A stretch of 64,000 nt of DNA from Syngnathus acus (taxonomy: Eukaryota > Chordata > Actinopteri > Syngnathiformes > Syngnathidae). The notes below the pieces were generated by a model. It saw only the letters and a list, made by a program, of their open reading frames with translations. It was not told where the DNA came from and did not search any database. The translations under genes and the position numbers were made by a program. Below are positions 12,674-27,600 of this stretch, in pieces (the stretch's first letter is position 1; each line of letters starts with the position of its first letter). Location of the stretch: the NCBI RefSeq assembly GCF_901709675.1, contig NC_051106.1, forward strand, positions 1,772,001-1,836,000. Direction: 5' to 3'.

Positions 12674-15600
12674 GTACTTTGCGGTGTCAAGCTCCTTTTG
12701 TTGAAACGGTCTCCAACGGATCCATAATACTTATATTTTCTTTTTCGACGCAGAACCGATGCCGAAAGTTCCACTCAGCATTTGGAGGCGTTACGTAAAC
12801 TGGCAGTAGACTTGGAAGGACAAAAGGGGACACTGGAGGAACTAAAGGACCAGAAGCAAAAAGTCATCCAGTGCTTGAACCTGGATGACAAGGAACTGGT
12901 CAAAGAGCAGATCAGTCACTTTGAGCAGCGATGGAATCAGATGCAGAATCTCATTGAGAAGAAAATACAGGACTCTGTAGTGACCCTAGAGGAAATGGGC
13001 CAGGTGGAGGCTCGTCTGAGGGAGGCTCGGGATTGGGCAGAAGAGCAGCAGCCCGCCTTGTCTGAGGCTATGAAAATGAGTCCTCCTCCGGAGTTGGCTC
13101 AGAGTTTCCTGTTCGACCACCTGAGCATTTGCAGCGAGTTGGAGGCCAAGCAACTCCTGCTAGCCCAAGCCATGGCCGACTCCGACAGGGTTCTGGCCCG
13201 TCTTGGCCTCAGCGAACGCCAACGTCTGCAGCAGCTGATTTCCGACACCCGGTCCGAGGTTGAGTCTCTGAGCGTCCAAGTGGTGCAGCGCAGGAAACAC
13301 TTGAGCAAAGCTTTCACCGAGAGGACTCATTTCCTCATGGCCGTCAACCAGTCCATTTCCTGGGTCCAGCAGAACGAGAAAAAGGCCCAGGCCGAAGAGT
13401 ACATCGCCTTGTTGCCCGAGGACCTTGCCAAGCAGGTCCGAACGTGTCGCAACATCCAAAGCAGCCTGAAAGCTTACCAGAGTGAGCTGACGTCCTTGTG
13501 GTCTCAGGGGAGGGACCTGATGAGGGACGCCAACGAGGAAGAGAGGAACGAGATCCTCACAAAGCTGCAGGAGCTGCAAAATATCTTTGATAAAACTCTA
13601 CACCGGTGTGGCCAGAAACTTCAGGAACTGGAGAAGGTCTTTATCTCGCGGAAGTACTTCAAGAATGACCTGGAGAAAATATGCCAGTGGATAAAGCAAG
13701 CTGACATCATCACATTTCCTGAAATCAATCTAATGGTTGGAAACGCTGAACTAGAGGCACAGCTCGTCAAATACCAGCAGGTAGTCGAGCAGGCGGTGGA
13801 GTACGAGAACCTCCTCCTCATCGTACAACGAGCGGGCCAGGAGATTTTGCCCACCCTCAATGAAGTGGACCACTGCTACTTGGATGAAAAACTCAACACC
13901 CTCCCGCAGCAATACAACAACATCTTAGCCTTAGCCAAAGAGAAAGAGGAGAAAATCCAACAGGCCATCTTCGCAAGGAACGAGTACACCTCATTCATAG
14001 ATGTCACGCAGAAAGCTCTGGAGGAGCTGGAGGAGCAGTTCAATCAGCTGGGCACAGAGCCGGTCGCCGTACAAACGGAGGAGGTGCTCAGTCTGCAGAG
14101 CCAATACAAAGCCATCCAAGCCGATCTCAGCAACTTGGGTCTTGCTGTCAGCGAACTCAACCAGAAGAAGGAAGGGTTCCGTAGCACCGGACAACCGTGG
14201 TGCCCGGAGGAAATGACCCAGCTCACCGGCCTCTATAATAGCCTCAAAAGGCTTGTGGAACAGAAAGTAGAGCATCTGGATGAAACCTTGGAGTCGTTTG
14301 AAGACCAGAAGGCCATGGCCATGCAAGTTGACTCTGAATTAAAGGCAACCAAGGAGCAGCTTGTCAAAGTCAACGCTGAGACTCAGTCTGCCGAGGAGAG
14401 ACTGAGGAACTACCACGCACTGGCTGGGAGCCTCCAGAGTGCCAACTCGCATCTATCCAGGCTCGTGGAGCAGATGGGCACTCGTGCTTCAAGTTTGGAC
14501 CAAACGGCGCACAACGCACAGCAAGTGGTCCTGTGGCAGGAAGAGCTGCGGTCCTTGCAGGCCGCCGTCGGCGACCTGATCGAGGAGTGCGAGAACCGCT
14601 TTGTTCAGAGTAAAGACTTTGAGACGGAGATGCAAAGGACACTGGCCTGGCTGCAGCAGGTCCGGGACGAGCTGGCTTCTGCTGTCACCGTGGACATGCG
14701 GGTGGAGAAGGTGCAGGAAGAGATTAGGAAGCAGCAAATCATGCAGGAAGAAGTTCAGTCCAGACTGAGGATCGTGGCGGCGCTGAGTAGCAGAGAGAAG
14801 CACAAGTACACCAGCGCTAACGAGCTAGCGCCCACCCATGTGGACGCCAGTCTTGGAGAAATGGCAAAGGTGCAAGCAGATGTTCAGAAACAACTGAGTT
14901 CCAAACAGGTACCACTCAGCCCAGTAGAACCACACATCAGTTTGAATTTGGTTTTTCCTATTGGCAATGGTGGAAAGCTTAGCTTTGAGGGTCGGAGTTA
15001 GTTCTCGGGTTTGGGTTTAGCTTCAAGAGATAGGTTTGGGTTATATGGTGTGCTAAACCTTCGTGGGTTCTAAGGAGTCCCTGTTGTGTTGTAAAGGTGA
15101 CCTTGGAGCAGGCCCTGCTGTTGTGCCAGAAGTATCACTTCAGGATGCAGTCGGCCTGCGAATGGCTGGAAGATGCCGTGTCCTTCCTGCAGCAGGCCGG
15201 CTTGGGCGTGGACGTGGAGAACTACGAGGAATGTCTGAGACAGCAGGATGACATCGTGGCCACGGAGCAGGAGTTCCTCATCCACCTGGAAGAGCTGGAG
15301 AACCTCGCGTCCCAGCTGGAGGACCTGGTCAACCCCGTAGCCAAAGGGCAGTTGCGGGTAAGCGTGGAATCAGCCAAGCAGAGAGGCCTGGAAGTCCGAG
15401 ATCAGCTCCAATCTCATCAGGATGTTCTTCAGAGGTACGGGAATCAAAATAGTCTGGACAGGCTTTCGACAATGCCTCATCAATATTTCTTTTCAGTTGC
15501 GTCGCTCAATGGAAGTCGTACCAGGAGGCGCGACAGAGCGTCATTGAGATCATGAACGAAGCTGAAAAGAAGCTCACCCAGTTTTCCACTGCTAAGGCAG

Positions 15601-18600
15601 CAACCAGCCAAGAGGCTGAAGACAAGTTGCTCAGTCACCGGGTAACACAACTCAAACAGAACTGAGTCATGAGGACACAGCCAGTGCAGTACCTTCTTGT
15701 CTGTTTTTTTTTTTTTGTAGTCCCTGGTCTCGCTCGTCAACGGCTTTCACGAGAAGCTGAACGGTCTGGAGGAGCAAGCGGCTCAGCTGGAGCAGGTGGG
15801 CAGCGACGCCAGCAAGGCCACCATCAGTCGCTCCATGACCACCGTGTGGCAACGTTGGACCAGACTCCGAAGCGTGGCCCGCGGCCAGGAGCGAGTTCTT
15901 GAGGACACGGCGCAGGAGTGGAGGACATTCAGAGAGAAGGTAAGTCCGGGATGGACGGAAACCAGCCTAGTGACAAGTACTGACCGCAACGCGTCATTGG
16001 CAAAAGATGACAAAGGTGCGAGCGGTTGCCGATGAGCTCCGGGGTCGGGTGCCGGACAGCGCGGTGGAGAAGTCTTCCAAGGCCACGCTGCAGTCTCTGC
16101 TGGAGCAGCATGACGTTCTGAGCCAAGACTTGGAGAGAGAGCTGTCGTCGCTGACTCTGCTGCGCCAGTACGCCCTCAGCCTGCTGCATGACGTGGAGGT
16201 GCCCTCACCCACCAGTGAGCAAGAAGAGCTCCCCAGTCTGAAGGAGATCCGGGCTGTGCAGGACCAGATGGACGGGTACTAACGCCACACGGCTGTCTTG
16301 TTGACTTCATTTCTTCTGGTGTCATTTCTTTGTGTTTTGGCATAGCCTCCTGACACAATCCAGGACCAAGCGAGCTCAGGCCACTCAGGAACTGAGAGAC
16401 AGAGAGGAAGTTGAGCGAGAACTCAGCGTGGTGAAAGCCTGGATCCAGGAGACCAGGGAGCTTCTTTTCAACCCCTCGCCTGACATTGACTCGCTGCTTC
16501 AGGAACTGGAGGTACCAAGAAAAGTGGACTTACCAAGTGGATTGATTACCTTGAGATATTGATCTAAGAATATTATGATATTTTTTTTGTTTGACGAAGC
16601 TTCATCTAATTTTGTGCAGGTGGTCCATGGAGACGTGATCACCTACCGTCAAAACGTGGACAAACTAGCCGAGCAGCAACAGAGCAAGTACCTGGATCTC
16701 TACACCATCCTGCCTTCTGAAATCTCCATGCAGTTGGCCGAGGTCTCGCTGGCTTTGGGGGCCATTGAAGATCAGGTGCGCTTCAAATTTTCTCGAGGTC
16801 CATTCTAGACTCTGCAGTATTTTTTGTATTTGGTGCGTTCCAGGTTCTGTCCAAAGAAAGAGACATCCAGAAAACCAGAGAAATTAAGGAAGAGTTCAAT
16901 TCTCGTATCCACGAGGTGTCTGAGAAGCTCAAAGCCATCTCTGACAAATTTAAGGACAAATCACCAGAGGTTGACCAAGCCAAAGAAGAAGTCAAGGTAG
17001 AGCACCGATTTACCTCCAGCAGTGGCTGTAAGGTTTGTCACCAAACAGTCTGATGTTTTTTTTTGTTGTTGTTTTTTTAATGCTTTCAGAGTCTAGCCGA
17101 GGACTTGGACTCCTGCGGTCGTACTCTCGCCGAGCTGGACGCGGGAGTGCAGGAGTTCAGCCGCCGCAACCCTCTGCTGGCAAAGCAGCTGAGCGACGCC
17201 ATCGGGAAGCTTTCAGAGATGCACCATCACACCACCCGACTGGCTGACTGCCGCAACAACTGGCTCAAAAAGGTTTTCAACCGTTCATCTGAAACTTTGA
17301 AAAAGTACGTGAGGGTTCATTGCACAGCCATGTCCGTTTTTCTTTGCTGTCCAGGCTGTTTGCTATTTAGACGAATACCACGAGATGCTGGACTTCATTG
17401 TGAGGTGGTCGGAGAAAGCCAAGAGCCTGGTGAGGGCCAACGTTATCTGGAACTCGTCGCTTCACCTCCAGGAGCAGATACGCATGTACCAGGTGGGTGG
17501 CACCAGTAGGTGGGAGTCCTCAAGAGTTCCGTGGGGCTGCAACAAACAATTATTTTATCCATCCATTAATCTGTTTGGATATTTCCTGTCGAGCATATGG
17601 ATAATCTTCAATGCAAAAAGTTATCTAAACCATTGATTCCCATCCTTCACCTACAAACGCTGTTTCGGTCTCCTCGCCAGGCCGTCCTGCGAGAGTCCCG
17701 CGAGCTCCACGGTGACCTGGAATCCATGGCGGAGAAAGTGGAACTCCTGTCAGAGGTCCTGCAGGTGGAGTCCATGAACCGGCAAGTGTGCGAGCTCAGC
17801 CGACACACAGAGGAGCTCCAGCAGAGCATCAAGACGCGGCTGCAGAGCTTGGAGGACGCCGAGAAGGTGCGGAGGACTCAGTTGCTGCTCTTCGTCATGT
17901 TTTTGACATTTGTCTAACAGAATCCCCCACGTCCTCAGAGTATGGAAGCGCTGGAATGCGAGGTGATGGCGTTACACGTCGCTCTGGAGCAGGTCCAGTC
18001 CACGCTAACGTCGCCTGAGCTGGCAGGCCAGAGCCTCAAAGAACAACTGCTGCAGAGACAGGTGGGAGACAGGAGAAGGCAAGCCCTGTGCCAGTTTTTC
18101 AACATTTGATGGACACCCTTTTTTTCAGCATTTGATGGCAGACATGGAGAGTTTGAAGCAGCAGGTGCAGGCGGTGCAGCTGTGCCAGAGCGCCCTGCGG
18201 GTGCCCGAAGAGGCGATGCCCAACCTGGCTGTTTGTCGCACAGCGCTCCGTCTGCAGCAAGAGGCCAGCCACCTGCAGCACGTAGCCATCCAGCAGTGCA
18301 ACATCCTTCAGGTTGACCAAGTTTCAAAAATGGACGCTCGCTCGTGCCTTTATCTTTATCCAAATCAATTTTTGCAAAAAAATCTCCAGGAGGCAGTGGT
18401 GCAGTACGAGCAGTACGAACAAGAAGTGAAGGAACTGCAGGGCTTGATCGAGGAAGCGCACCGCGTCATCCAGGACCGCCCCATCGCTACCAGCAGCATC
18501 CAGGAGCTACAGGCGCAGATCCTTCACCACGAGGTAATTCCACCCAACAAGGTCAGGCTGAATCCAACTACCAACCACTTCTTCTTCTTCTCAGGAGCTG

Positions 18601-21600
18601 GCCCAGAAGATCAAAGGCTACCAGGAGCAGATCGCCTCCCTCAACTCCAAGTGCAAAATGTTGGCGGTGAAGGCCAAGCATGCCACGCTGCTGCTGACCG
18701 TCAGCGACGAGGACTTGCCCGAGATGGAGGAGGAGAGGACAACTGTGACGGTAACATCGGAATAATCCGATAGTGATGCGTAAAAATACGTCGACAATAA
18801 TAATAATAATATTTCGGTTGTTGACTAGGAAAGAGCAAGATTTCAGAAATGACACTCATTACAATTCAAGGTCATTGATAGATTGAGTAATTCATTGAAT
18901 GTTTAATTTATTCAAATGTAAAAAACACTGTTGTTTTGTCAGGAAAAGTAGCCAATCAAAATCAAATTGTTCATTACATAACAAAATATATTTCAACAAA
19001 GAAAGTCAATGAGGACACACCAAGTCATGAAGCGAAACAAAAAAAACCACAAATTGTCCCTACGTGATGTTTCTCACCCTACGTTCAGATCACGGCGGGC
19101 CGCTGCCACACCCTCCTGTCTCCCGTCACCGAGGAGTCCGGCGAGGAGGGCACCGTCAGCTCCGTGTCCTCCCCTCCCACGTGTCGCTCGCCGTCGCCGC
19201 TCGCTCTCAGCGATGCTGCTCCTGCTAAGGTAACATTCACCTAGCGACTAAAAATTTGATAGCCATGTGAAGCCACAAAAAAAAGTCTCATAAAGTCATG
19301 TGTGGGAAAAACTTAGTAGCTAGCACCTTTTAAAAAATTCAGCCAAAGCCAGTTTTCCTAAGCAACATGGAATTTGGTGAGAATATCTGTCATGAGTGGA
19401 CCCACGTTAAAGTCTCTAGAAGCCATATCTGAAAAGACACAGGAAGACTGCCATGTTAGTTTTGGGTGGCCGTTGTGGCTCAGTAGCACTCTCTGTTCTA
19501 AAAAAAATCAGCTGAAAAGCAGGTTTCACCAAACAAGATGGAATTTGGTATGCATGTCTCTCATGAGTAGAGGCACAAAAAACCTCAAGTCATAATCCTT
19601 TGAATGCATCCTCCCAGGCTGGAAGGGGAGCCCTGAAGAGAGCGCCGGTCCAAGAACTCTACGACCCGACCTTTGAGTCTGTGGCCAACCTGGATGACCT
19701 GCAGCGCTCGTGGGAGACGTTGAAAAACGTGGTAGGTACGCTCGCAGAAGGTCCCGTCTTTGCAGCCACTTTCATGTCTGCTATGCGGACAGATCAGCGA
19801 GAAGCAAAGAAGTCTGTACGAAGCTCTGGAGAAGCAGCAGCGCTACCAGGCCTCGCTGCAATCCATCTCGTCCAAAATGGAAGCGCTGGAGGCCAAGCTG
19901 AGCGAGCCCCTGGAGGCTGACACCAGTCCAGATAGTCACATGACAATGCACCAGGTCAGCAATTTTTGGACTTGGCTACAGTTTGGGCAAATACAGACTA
20001 ATCTAAAAACATTGGAACGCCGAATATAGTTTCATCTTATATGACTTTGCAGGGCGTGATGCAAGAGATTGAGAGCGTGCAGGAGGAAATTGACGGGCTC
20101 CAGATGAGCTTCAGCGACGACCTGAACGTAGCTGCCGCTTCCGCAGTGGACTCGGACATGGCCGACCAGCTGGCCATGCAGTCGTCCCTGGCCGTCCTCG
20201 CCGAGAGGATGGCCACCATCCACATGAAGGCTTCGGGGAAGCGCCAGCTGTTGGAGGTAAGAGAATAGCGCGTGTGTTGCCTGAAATGGTCCAATTTCAC
20301 TTCACTTGCCATTCATGCAACTGAATAATAGTTTTGTGTTTATAGAGACAGGCTAAGATTTCACACAATTGAGACAATTTCAATTTTGTTAATGTGGAAC
20401 CCGTCCACTGCAGGAACGCGTCATCGATCGTCTTGAAGGTCAACGCCTGGATGAGGCTATACGAGGTTTTCAGATCCAAGCGGACGAACTGGACCGGTGG
20501 TTGACCCGGACGCGATGTTCTGCCGCCGTCATCCTCGAAACGCAGGAGACGGACGCCGAAGGGCAGCTCACGCATTGTCAGGTGTTTTTTTTTTTTGCAT
20601 ACTGTGTTTTATTATGATTTCCCTTTCAAGAGACGACATTGCTTGGAAGCACTGATGTGAAGTTTTGAGGCAGAAACACGTTTTGTTGTCAGGGAATGTT
20701 GTTTAGAATCCAGGAATTTGAAAAAAGTGAACAATGTTGCAGGCCCGAGTCAAAACCTTTGAGGTGGGAGGGGCACTGCTTAAACAAGCGTGCTCAGGCC
20801 TCCAGCTGGCTGACTCGCCTTGCTTCTTAGCAGCACGAGCAGTGCTCTTAAGAAGATTATGTCAGAGTCCCTCACGAGTCGCCATCTGACCACGAATAGA
20901 TCCCGTTGCCGGGATTGGTGGCAAAGCCTCCGGGAAATCCTCGAGAGCCGGGAGGACTGACAAACGAGAAAACAAATGCACGTTTTCATCTCACTCGACG
21001 CGTGGCTTTCGTCTTTTATCAACGCGACGTGAGGGATTAGCGCCGATGTGGCAGAAGAACTCGGAGCAGAGGAGCCCGGGTCAAAGGGCAGCGGCAAAGC
21101 CCTCGCCGCCCCCCGGTCGGGAATAGCCGCAGGTCCGTACAGAAATGGACAATGTTTGAGCTGGCCTCCCTCTTCCTGCTGCTGCAGAATATGCTGCTGG
21201 ACATTGAGGAGAAGGTGCAGGCCCTCTCCGTGCTGTCCGTACGCAGCGAGAACCTGTTGCTGCGGGGACGCGCCGAGACCCGGGCTGAGACCCGGGCTGA
21301 GGCCGAGCGGCTGGCCAGGAGGTTGCGCACGTTGAAGGGAGGCTTGCTGGAGCTGCAGAAGATGCTGCAGGAGAAGCATGCCAGCATGCAGGTGGGCTTC
21401 CTCAGACAACACATTTGAACCGCAAACTACCGACGAGACACAAACATGAAACCGTACGTGCCGATAAATTGTGCGCAGGGCTCCGCGCAAGAGCAGGAGG
21501 ACAGCGAGTCCGACTCCAGTCTCTCTCAGAGCTCCAGCGTTCAGGACTGGGTGGCCCAGGCTCGGACCACGCGCTCCCAACAGCACCAGGACACGCTTCA

Positions 21601-24600
21601 GAGCCAAAGGGTACGTTCCGCAACCACGCTGTTGGCATCGGCGCTCGGACGAAAAAAAATTCGTTTCCTCCCCCGTTGCGTAGGAATTGGAGGAGCAGCT
21701 CGCAGAGCAGAAGAAGCTGCTTCAGTCGGTGGCCAGCAGAGGCGAGGAGATCCTCATCCAGCAGGCGTCGCCGGGCAGCACCACGTACTGAACGCCCTTC
21801 TCAATAGTTTTCAGCTAATACTGTGAACATTGTGAATGGAAATTTGTTTGCGCTTTTGGCAGCGCTTCCGAGCCGTTTTCAGCTGCCGCGCTCGCCGAGC
21901 GGGAAGCCGACGCCGCCCGTCAGCAGATGAGGCAAAGGTGGGAGAGCCTGCGGCTGGAGCTTAAAACCAAAGTGCAGCTGATGCAAAAGAACCTGGTGCA
22001 GGACCACAAGCAGACGGTACAGTCGAGTCATGCGAAAAGCAAGACAAAAATACTAAAAGTTGTTTTTAAAAGCCAGAGAATAGATTGGTTGTGTTTCTTT
22101 GCAGGTTTATTCCAGTGCTCCGTGTGCGGCAGTGCTTTTGAAAGAAGAACTTGAAACTGACGCCGCATCGCTGAAGGCTCTTTATGACCGTTGCAGGCGA
22201 ACAATGGAACATTCTCAGGTTGAAATTTGTATTATTGTTTCGGAAAAGTCCGAGTTGGGAGACTTGAGGCACCTGACTTATTACTTTACCCTGCTGTCCT
22301 TTTTCAGCCTGGCGACGAGAGTGCCATGCAGGCGTCCACGATGGAGCAGCAGCTCTACTCAGCCGTCTCATCCACCTCCTCCTGGCTGGACGGCGTGGAG
22401 AACGTGGTCTTGTCCGACTCGCTGCTGCTGGCTGATAACGTAGAGACTCAGCTGGAAAAGCAGGAGGTGCAACCATTTTCCTTGCCAAATCCTGAAATAT
22501 TATGTGTGTGATTGTATGTCACTGAACCTCTATGGAGAGACTTTCATGGAATCCAGCATTCTTGCTTCAATCTCAGAGATCAAACAGGATCTGAACTGTT
22601 CCTGGTTTGGTTTGCAGACGTTGGAGAGGGATCTCCATCGCGTGGCAGGGGACGTGGCGCTCAGTCAGACCTTGCTTGCCGCGTCATCTGGCTTGAGGCA
22701 AGAGGAGCGGGCCTTGCTGGAGGACAATATGGACTGCCTGAAAGAGAGACTGGGAGCTCTGGGCGCTGCTCTGGGTCAAAGCTGCGATCACATGAGGACT
22801 AGGACTCACCAACTCACAGCCTACCAGGTTGCTGTTCATCCGTTCATTCAACTTTAATTATTCACCTCCCAGCCATCCTAAGGCACCAGAGGTGTGCCCC
22901 AGGGCTCTGTTCTGGGGCCCCGCTTGTTCATCACATTTGTAATTCCCCAAACCAACACAAAACACATCTTTTTTTACACTGATGGTTCTTGTGTTCTCAA
23001 TTTTTTGAACTTATAATTGACTGTTTGATTGTACAATGTCCTGCATGATTTGGCTTTGTTGTTGTACACAGACTGAACTGCAACATCTCCAGAGTGCATT
23101 AATGGAGTCAAAGTGCCAGGTCTTGCAAGTACTAGCCGAAGCCATGGACAGACCAGTCTCAGAACAGCTCCAGGTACGGCAAAACGTTTTTACATTTTTC
23201 ATTTTTTTACGCATCTTTCGTTTTTATGCAGGTCATTGCCAGCACAGAGGACAACCTGAAAGAATTTGAACAGAAGATTGCAGAACTGAAAAGCAGAGGA
23301 GCTTCATTGCAAGCCGATCAGATATCAACAGATAAAATACTGAAGCTTCAGGTTAGATGAACGAAGTTGGGGCATTTGTAAATCAAAGTACTAGTCTTGT
23401 TTTTTTGGGGGGTCAGGATGCCTACGAGGAGCTGATGATGACCGTAGGCACTCGGCGCAGCGGGCTGAACCAGAACGTGGCACTCAAGCTGCAGTACGAG
23501 CGGGCCCTGCAGGACCTTGCTGACCTGGTGGACACGGCCAAGGGCAAGATGGCTGCCGACCAGAGGATCATCGCCAGCTCAGCCGAGGAAGTCCAGAGTC
23601 ACCTGGACAAACACAAGGTCAGACTTTTTGTTACATGATTTGTATGATATGTATGGATAATCAAATTTAAAAAAAGCTGTATATGTTGAGTTTAATCATC
23701 ATTGGTTCTTCTCCAAAATCTGTGGTTGTCTTTTAGGAGTTTTTCCAGGGCCTGGAGTCACATATGATTTTAACTGAGACCTACTATGGGAAAATTAGCG
23801 GGCTGATGCTTCCCAAAGAGAGCCGGGTGCTGGAGGAGACCTTAGACCAGGCTCAGAGCGTCCTCCAGCTGGCACACAGCAAAGGTGTTGAGCTGGAAGG
23901 CATTCTGGAGGTAAGACAACAAGGCTCTCTTCACCAGCAAAAAATGCTGACAAAGCATTTCCTGTATTCTCTTTGTCAGAGTTGGCGTCACTTGGTGCAG
24001 GATTACCAAAGCCTGGATGGCCAGTTGGAGGCTGTCGAGGAGAGTATCCCTGCAGTGGCATTAGTGGAAGAGACGGAGGAGAAACTGATGGAGCGGATTT
24101 CACTGTATCAGGTACAACGAGGAGAAAATGAATCTGCCATTTTATCCAAGTCCTCTACTTGGCCTTTTTACTGAAGTATCTGTTGTAATACTTTTGCCAC
24201 CTTTGCAAAAAATGTGACTCGAGTCCCTCTTCCAGGCTCTGAAGGGGAAGCTCACGGAGCACCAACACAAACTGCACCAGGTTCTGGCAGAAGGCAAACG
24301 TCTCCTGCTGTCCGTCTGCTGTCCCGCGTTGGAGAACCAATTGGCGGTTCTGGGCGAGCACTGGCTGGACAGCACCGGCAAAGTCACAAAGGAACTGCAG
24401 CGTCTGGAGGCCATCCTCAAACACTGGACTAGGTCAGGGACATCATCAGATGCGCTGTGGATCCACAATAAATGTCTTGAATCGGAACTGTGGCAGCTAT
24501 GGATGAAAATAGAGAATTAATCGAGAATGCTCAGTCTAATTTTTTTCTCCCTAGCTATCAGAGACAGTGCGGGGAGCTGAGCGAATGGCTCCAGTCTGCC

Positions 24601-27600
24601 CTGGAGCGTCTGGAGTTTTGGAACACGCAAGCACTCTTGGTCCCGCAGGAGTTGGAAACAGTCAGAGAGCAGCTCTCCGCTTTTCTGGTGAGGTCACTGC
24701 TTATCACGTCACCATCATGCTGTCGTTCTCAAGATTGCGCTCCATCTCAGGAGTTTTCCAAGGAAGCGGAGAGCAAGTCCGGCCTGAAGAGTTCTGTGCT
24801 CTCTGACGGAAACCAACTCCTGAGACTAAAAAAGGTGGACACGGTAGCGCTGCGCTCAGACCTGGCCCGCATCGACAATCAGTGGAGTGAATTGTTCACA
24901 CGCATACCGGTGGTGCAGGAGAAGCTCCATCAGGTACCTACCCCTCCGACCTTGACTTTACTCCTCGCTGAAAACGGTTGAGTAGGTTTTAGTGGGCCGG
25001 AACAAATTTTTGCCATTTCAGTTTTTGCTGACAGAGAAATTAAATGTGTATGTAATTGATGTCCATTTGTTCCTCAGATCCAAATGGAGAAGCTGGCCTC
25101 CCGCCACGCCATCTCAGAGCTGTTCAATTGGATATCGCTGATGGAGAATGTCATTGAGGAGGATGAAGAAAACCTCAAGAGTGCCGTCGGATCACATGTG
25201 ATCCAGGACTACTTGCAGAAATACAAGGTGGCCTTGAAAGTGGTTTTGCTATGCGAGAAGGTTGCCACGGCGACTCGAACAGTACATTTGCCATTTCTCA
25301 GGGCGTCAGGGTGGATTTAAGCTGCAAGCAGTTGACGGTGGACTTTGTCAACCAGTCGGTGCTGCACCTCAGCGGTCACGACGTGGAGAGCAAGCGCAGC
25401 GACAAAACCGACTTTGCCGAGCGTCTCGGCGTCATGAACAAGCGCTGGCAGATCCTGCAGGGTCGCATCAGTGAGCGGGTGAGGCAGCGGGGAATGAAAC
25501 TCAACTTGCATCTATGGCACAACAACAAAAAATAGAAGGTGGAAAATTTGTTTGACAGATCCAGTTCCTGGAGAGCCTGCTGCAGATGTGGCTGGAGTAT
25601 GAGAGCAGCGTTCAGACTCTGAAGTCCTGGATGGGAACTCAAGAAGAGCGGCTGAAGAGGAAGCACAGAATTGAGGACCTGATGTCAGTGCAGAATGCGC
25701 TCAAGGACTGCCAGGTAGCCCTCACATGTTGTCGGCCTTCTTGAAGAGCCGGTCAAAACTCCAAAATCTATTTTTCAGGAAATGGAGGAGCTGATGAGGG
25801 ACAAAGAAAAAGAACTGGAGCGGGTTGAAGAGCAGGGCTGCGCTCTTGTTCAGAACAAAACCGATGAGGCCTGCGCTATCGTCATGGAGACCCTCCAGGG
25901 CGTCAACCACACCTGGGCCAATCTGGACCACCTCGTATGTTGCTTCCATTCCTGTCTTGATTATTTTCTTCGAAAACCAAACTTAAGAACAAAATGTCCA
26001 GATCGGCCAGCTGAAGATCAGCCTGACGTCGGTTTCGGATCAGTGGAGTCTTTACAAACGCGCTTCAGAAGAGATTAACGGCTACTTGACGGAAGGCCGG
26101 TATTCCGTCTCACGTTTCCGCCTCCTCACCGGTTCCTTGGAGGCCGTCCAGCAGCAAGTGCAAAGTCTGCAGGTATGATTTGTCTTCGCTCGGATGCGAC
26201 GGCTGCATCCGATCCGGTCATCGGTGTGCCGTCTACAGGCTTTGCGAGAGGAACTGGAGAAGCAGGAGAGCAGTCTGAGGAGGTTCGGTGCTATCACCCA
26301 GCAGCTGCTGAAAGAGTGTCACCCATCAGTGTCGGATTCCCTCAGGCACGCCCTCAAGGACGCCAACGCAAGGTGACTCCATTGATTTCACCTGAGCACC
26401 GTCTGGCCGATGAACGTCAAGCCCTTCCTTCCTTGAAGCGCTCCATGTCCTCCTCAGGTGGTCCGGCCTCCTGGAGGAGATATCCGAGCGACTGAGGAGC
26501 AGCAAAGCTCTCCAGCAACTGTGGCAAGGCTACAAGGACCTTCACCAGCAGAACTGCGCCAGCGTCCTGCTCCAGGAGGAGAAAGCCGAGCAGCTCCTCA
26601 AGGCGGCGTGCGGCGAGGACATGGCTGATGAGCACGTGTCCGCCTGGATCCAAAACTGCGGCGTACGTGCGCTTTGGACACATGACAAACCCAGACGTGA
26701 AAATCAAGTCTGTTTTTAGACTTTTACCCCTCTCACGCTTTAAATGATTTTTTTTGGTTTGTTTGGCAGGAGGTTCTCCATTCCCACGTCCCGGTGCAAG
26801 CCTCCCTGCAGGTTCTCCGCGAACTGGGAGATCAGCTGAAGCAGCAGGTGGACACCCCGGCCGCCTCCGCCATTCAATCGGACCACCTGGCACTTTCTCA
26901 GCGGCTGGCGGCGCTGGAGCAAGCACTCAACAGGCAACTCGTCACACTACAGGTGCGCAACCTTTGCGTCAAGCATCAACGTGACGTGTGTTCTGAGCTT
27001 TGAGTTTGTCTCCTCACCCTTCTAGACCGGCGTCCACGACTACGAAACCTTTAACTGCCAGCTGGACGCTTTAGGGGACTGGGTGGTGGAAGCGGAGGAG
27101 GCCCTGAGGGTGCACGACCCGAACGGCTCCACTGACCTGAACCTCATCCAAGAGCGTATGCAGGAGCTGAAGGTTTGCAAAACAAAACAAAAATCTTTGC
27201 AGCGACTTTTGCGGACATAAGCGTTGTCTTTCAACAGCGACTGATGATGAAGTTCAGCAGCTTGGCGCCGGAATTGGAGCGTCTCAACGAGCTGGGTTAT
27301 CGGCTCCCGCTCAACGATTCCGAGATCAAACGTATGCAGAACCTGAACAGGAGCTGGTCGGCCGCCTCGGCGCAGACCACCGAGAGATTTAGGTAAGAAG
27401 TTCATCGTCATCTGTGCCTTGAGAGGACACTCCCACTGCGGCGCAGCCTGCCCTCTGTCAGATCCACCAGCCTCATGCTCAAGGCTTGTGGCTTTTCTTT
27501 TCCTCCAGCAAACTGCAGTCCTTCCTGCTTCAGCAGCAGACCTTCTTGGAAAAGTGTGAGACGTGGATGGAGTTCTTGGTCCAAACGGAGCAGAATCTAG

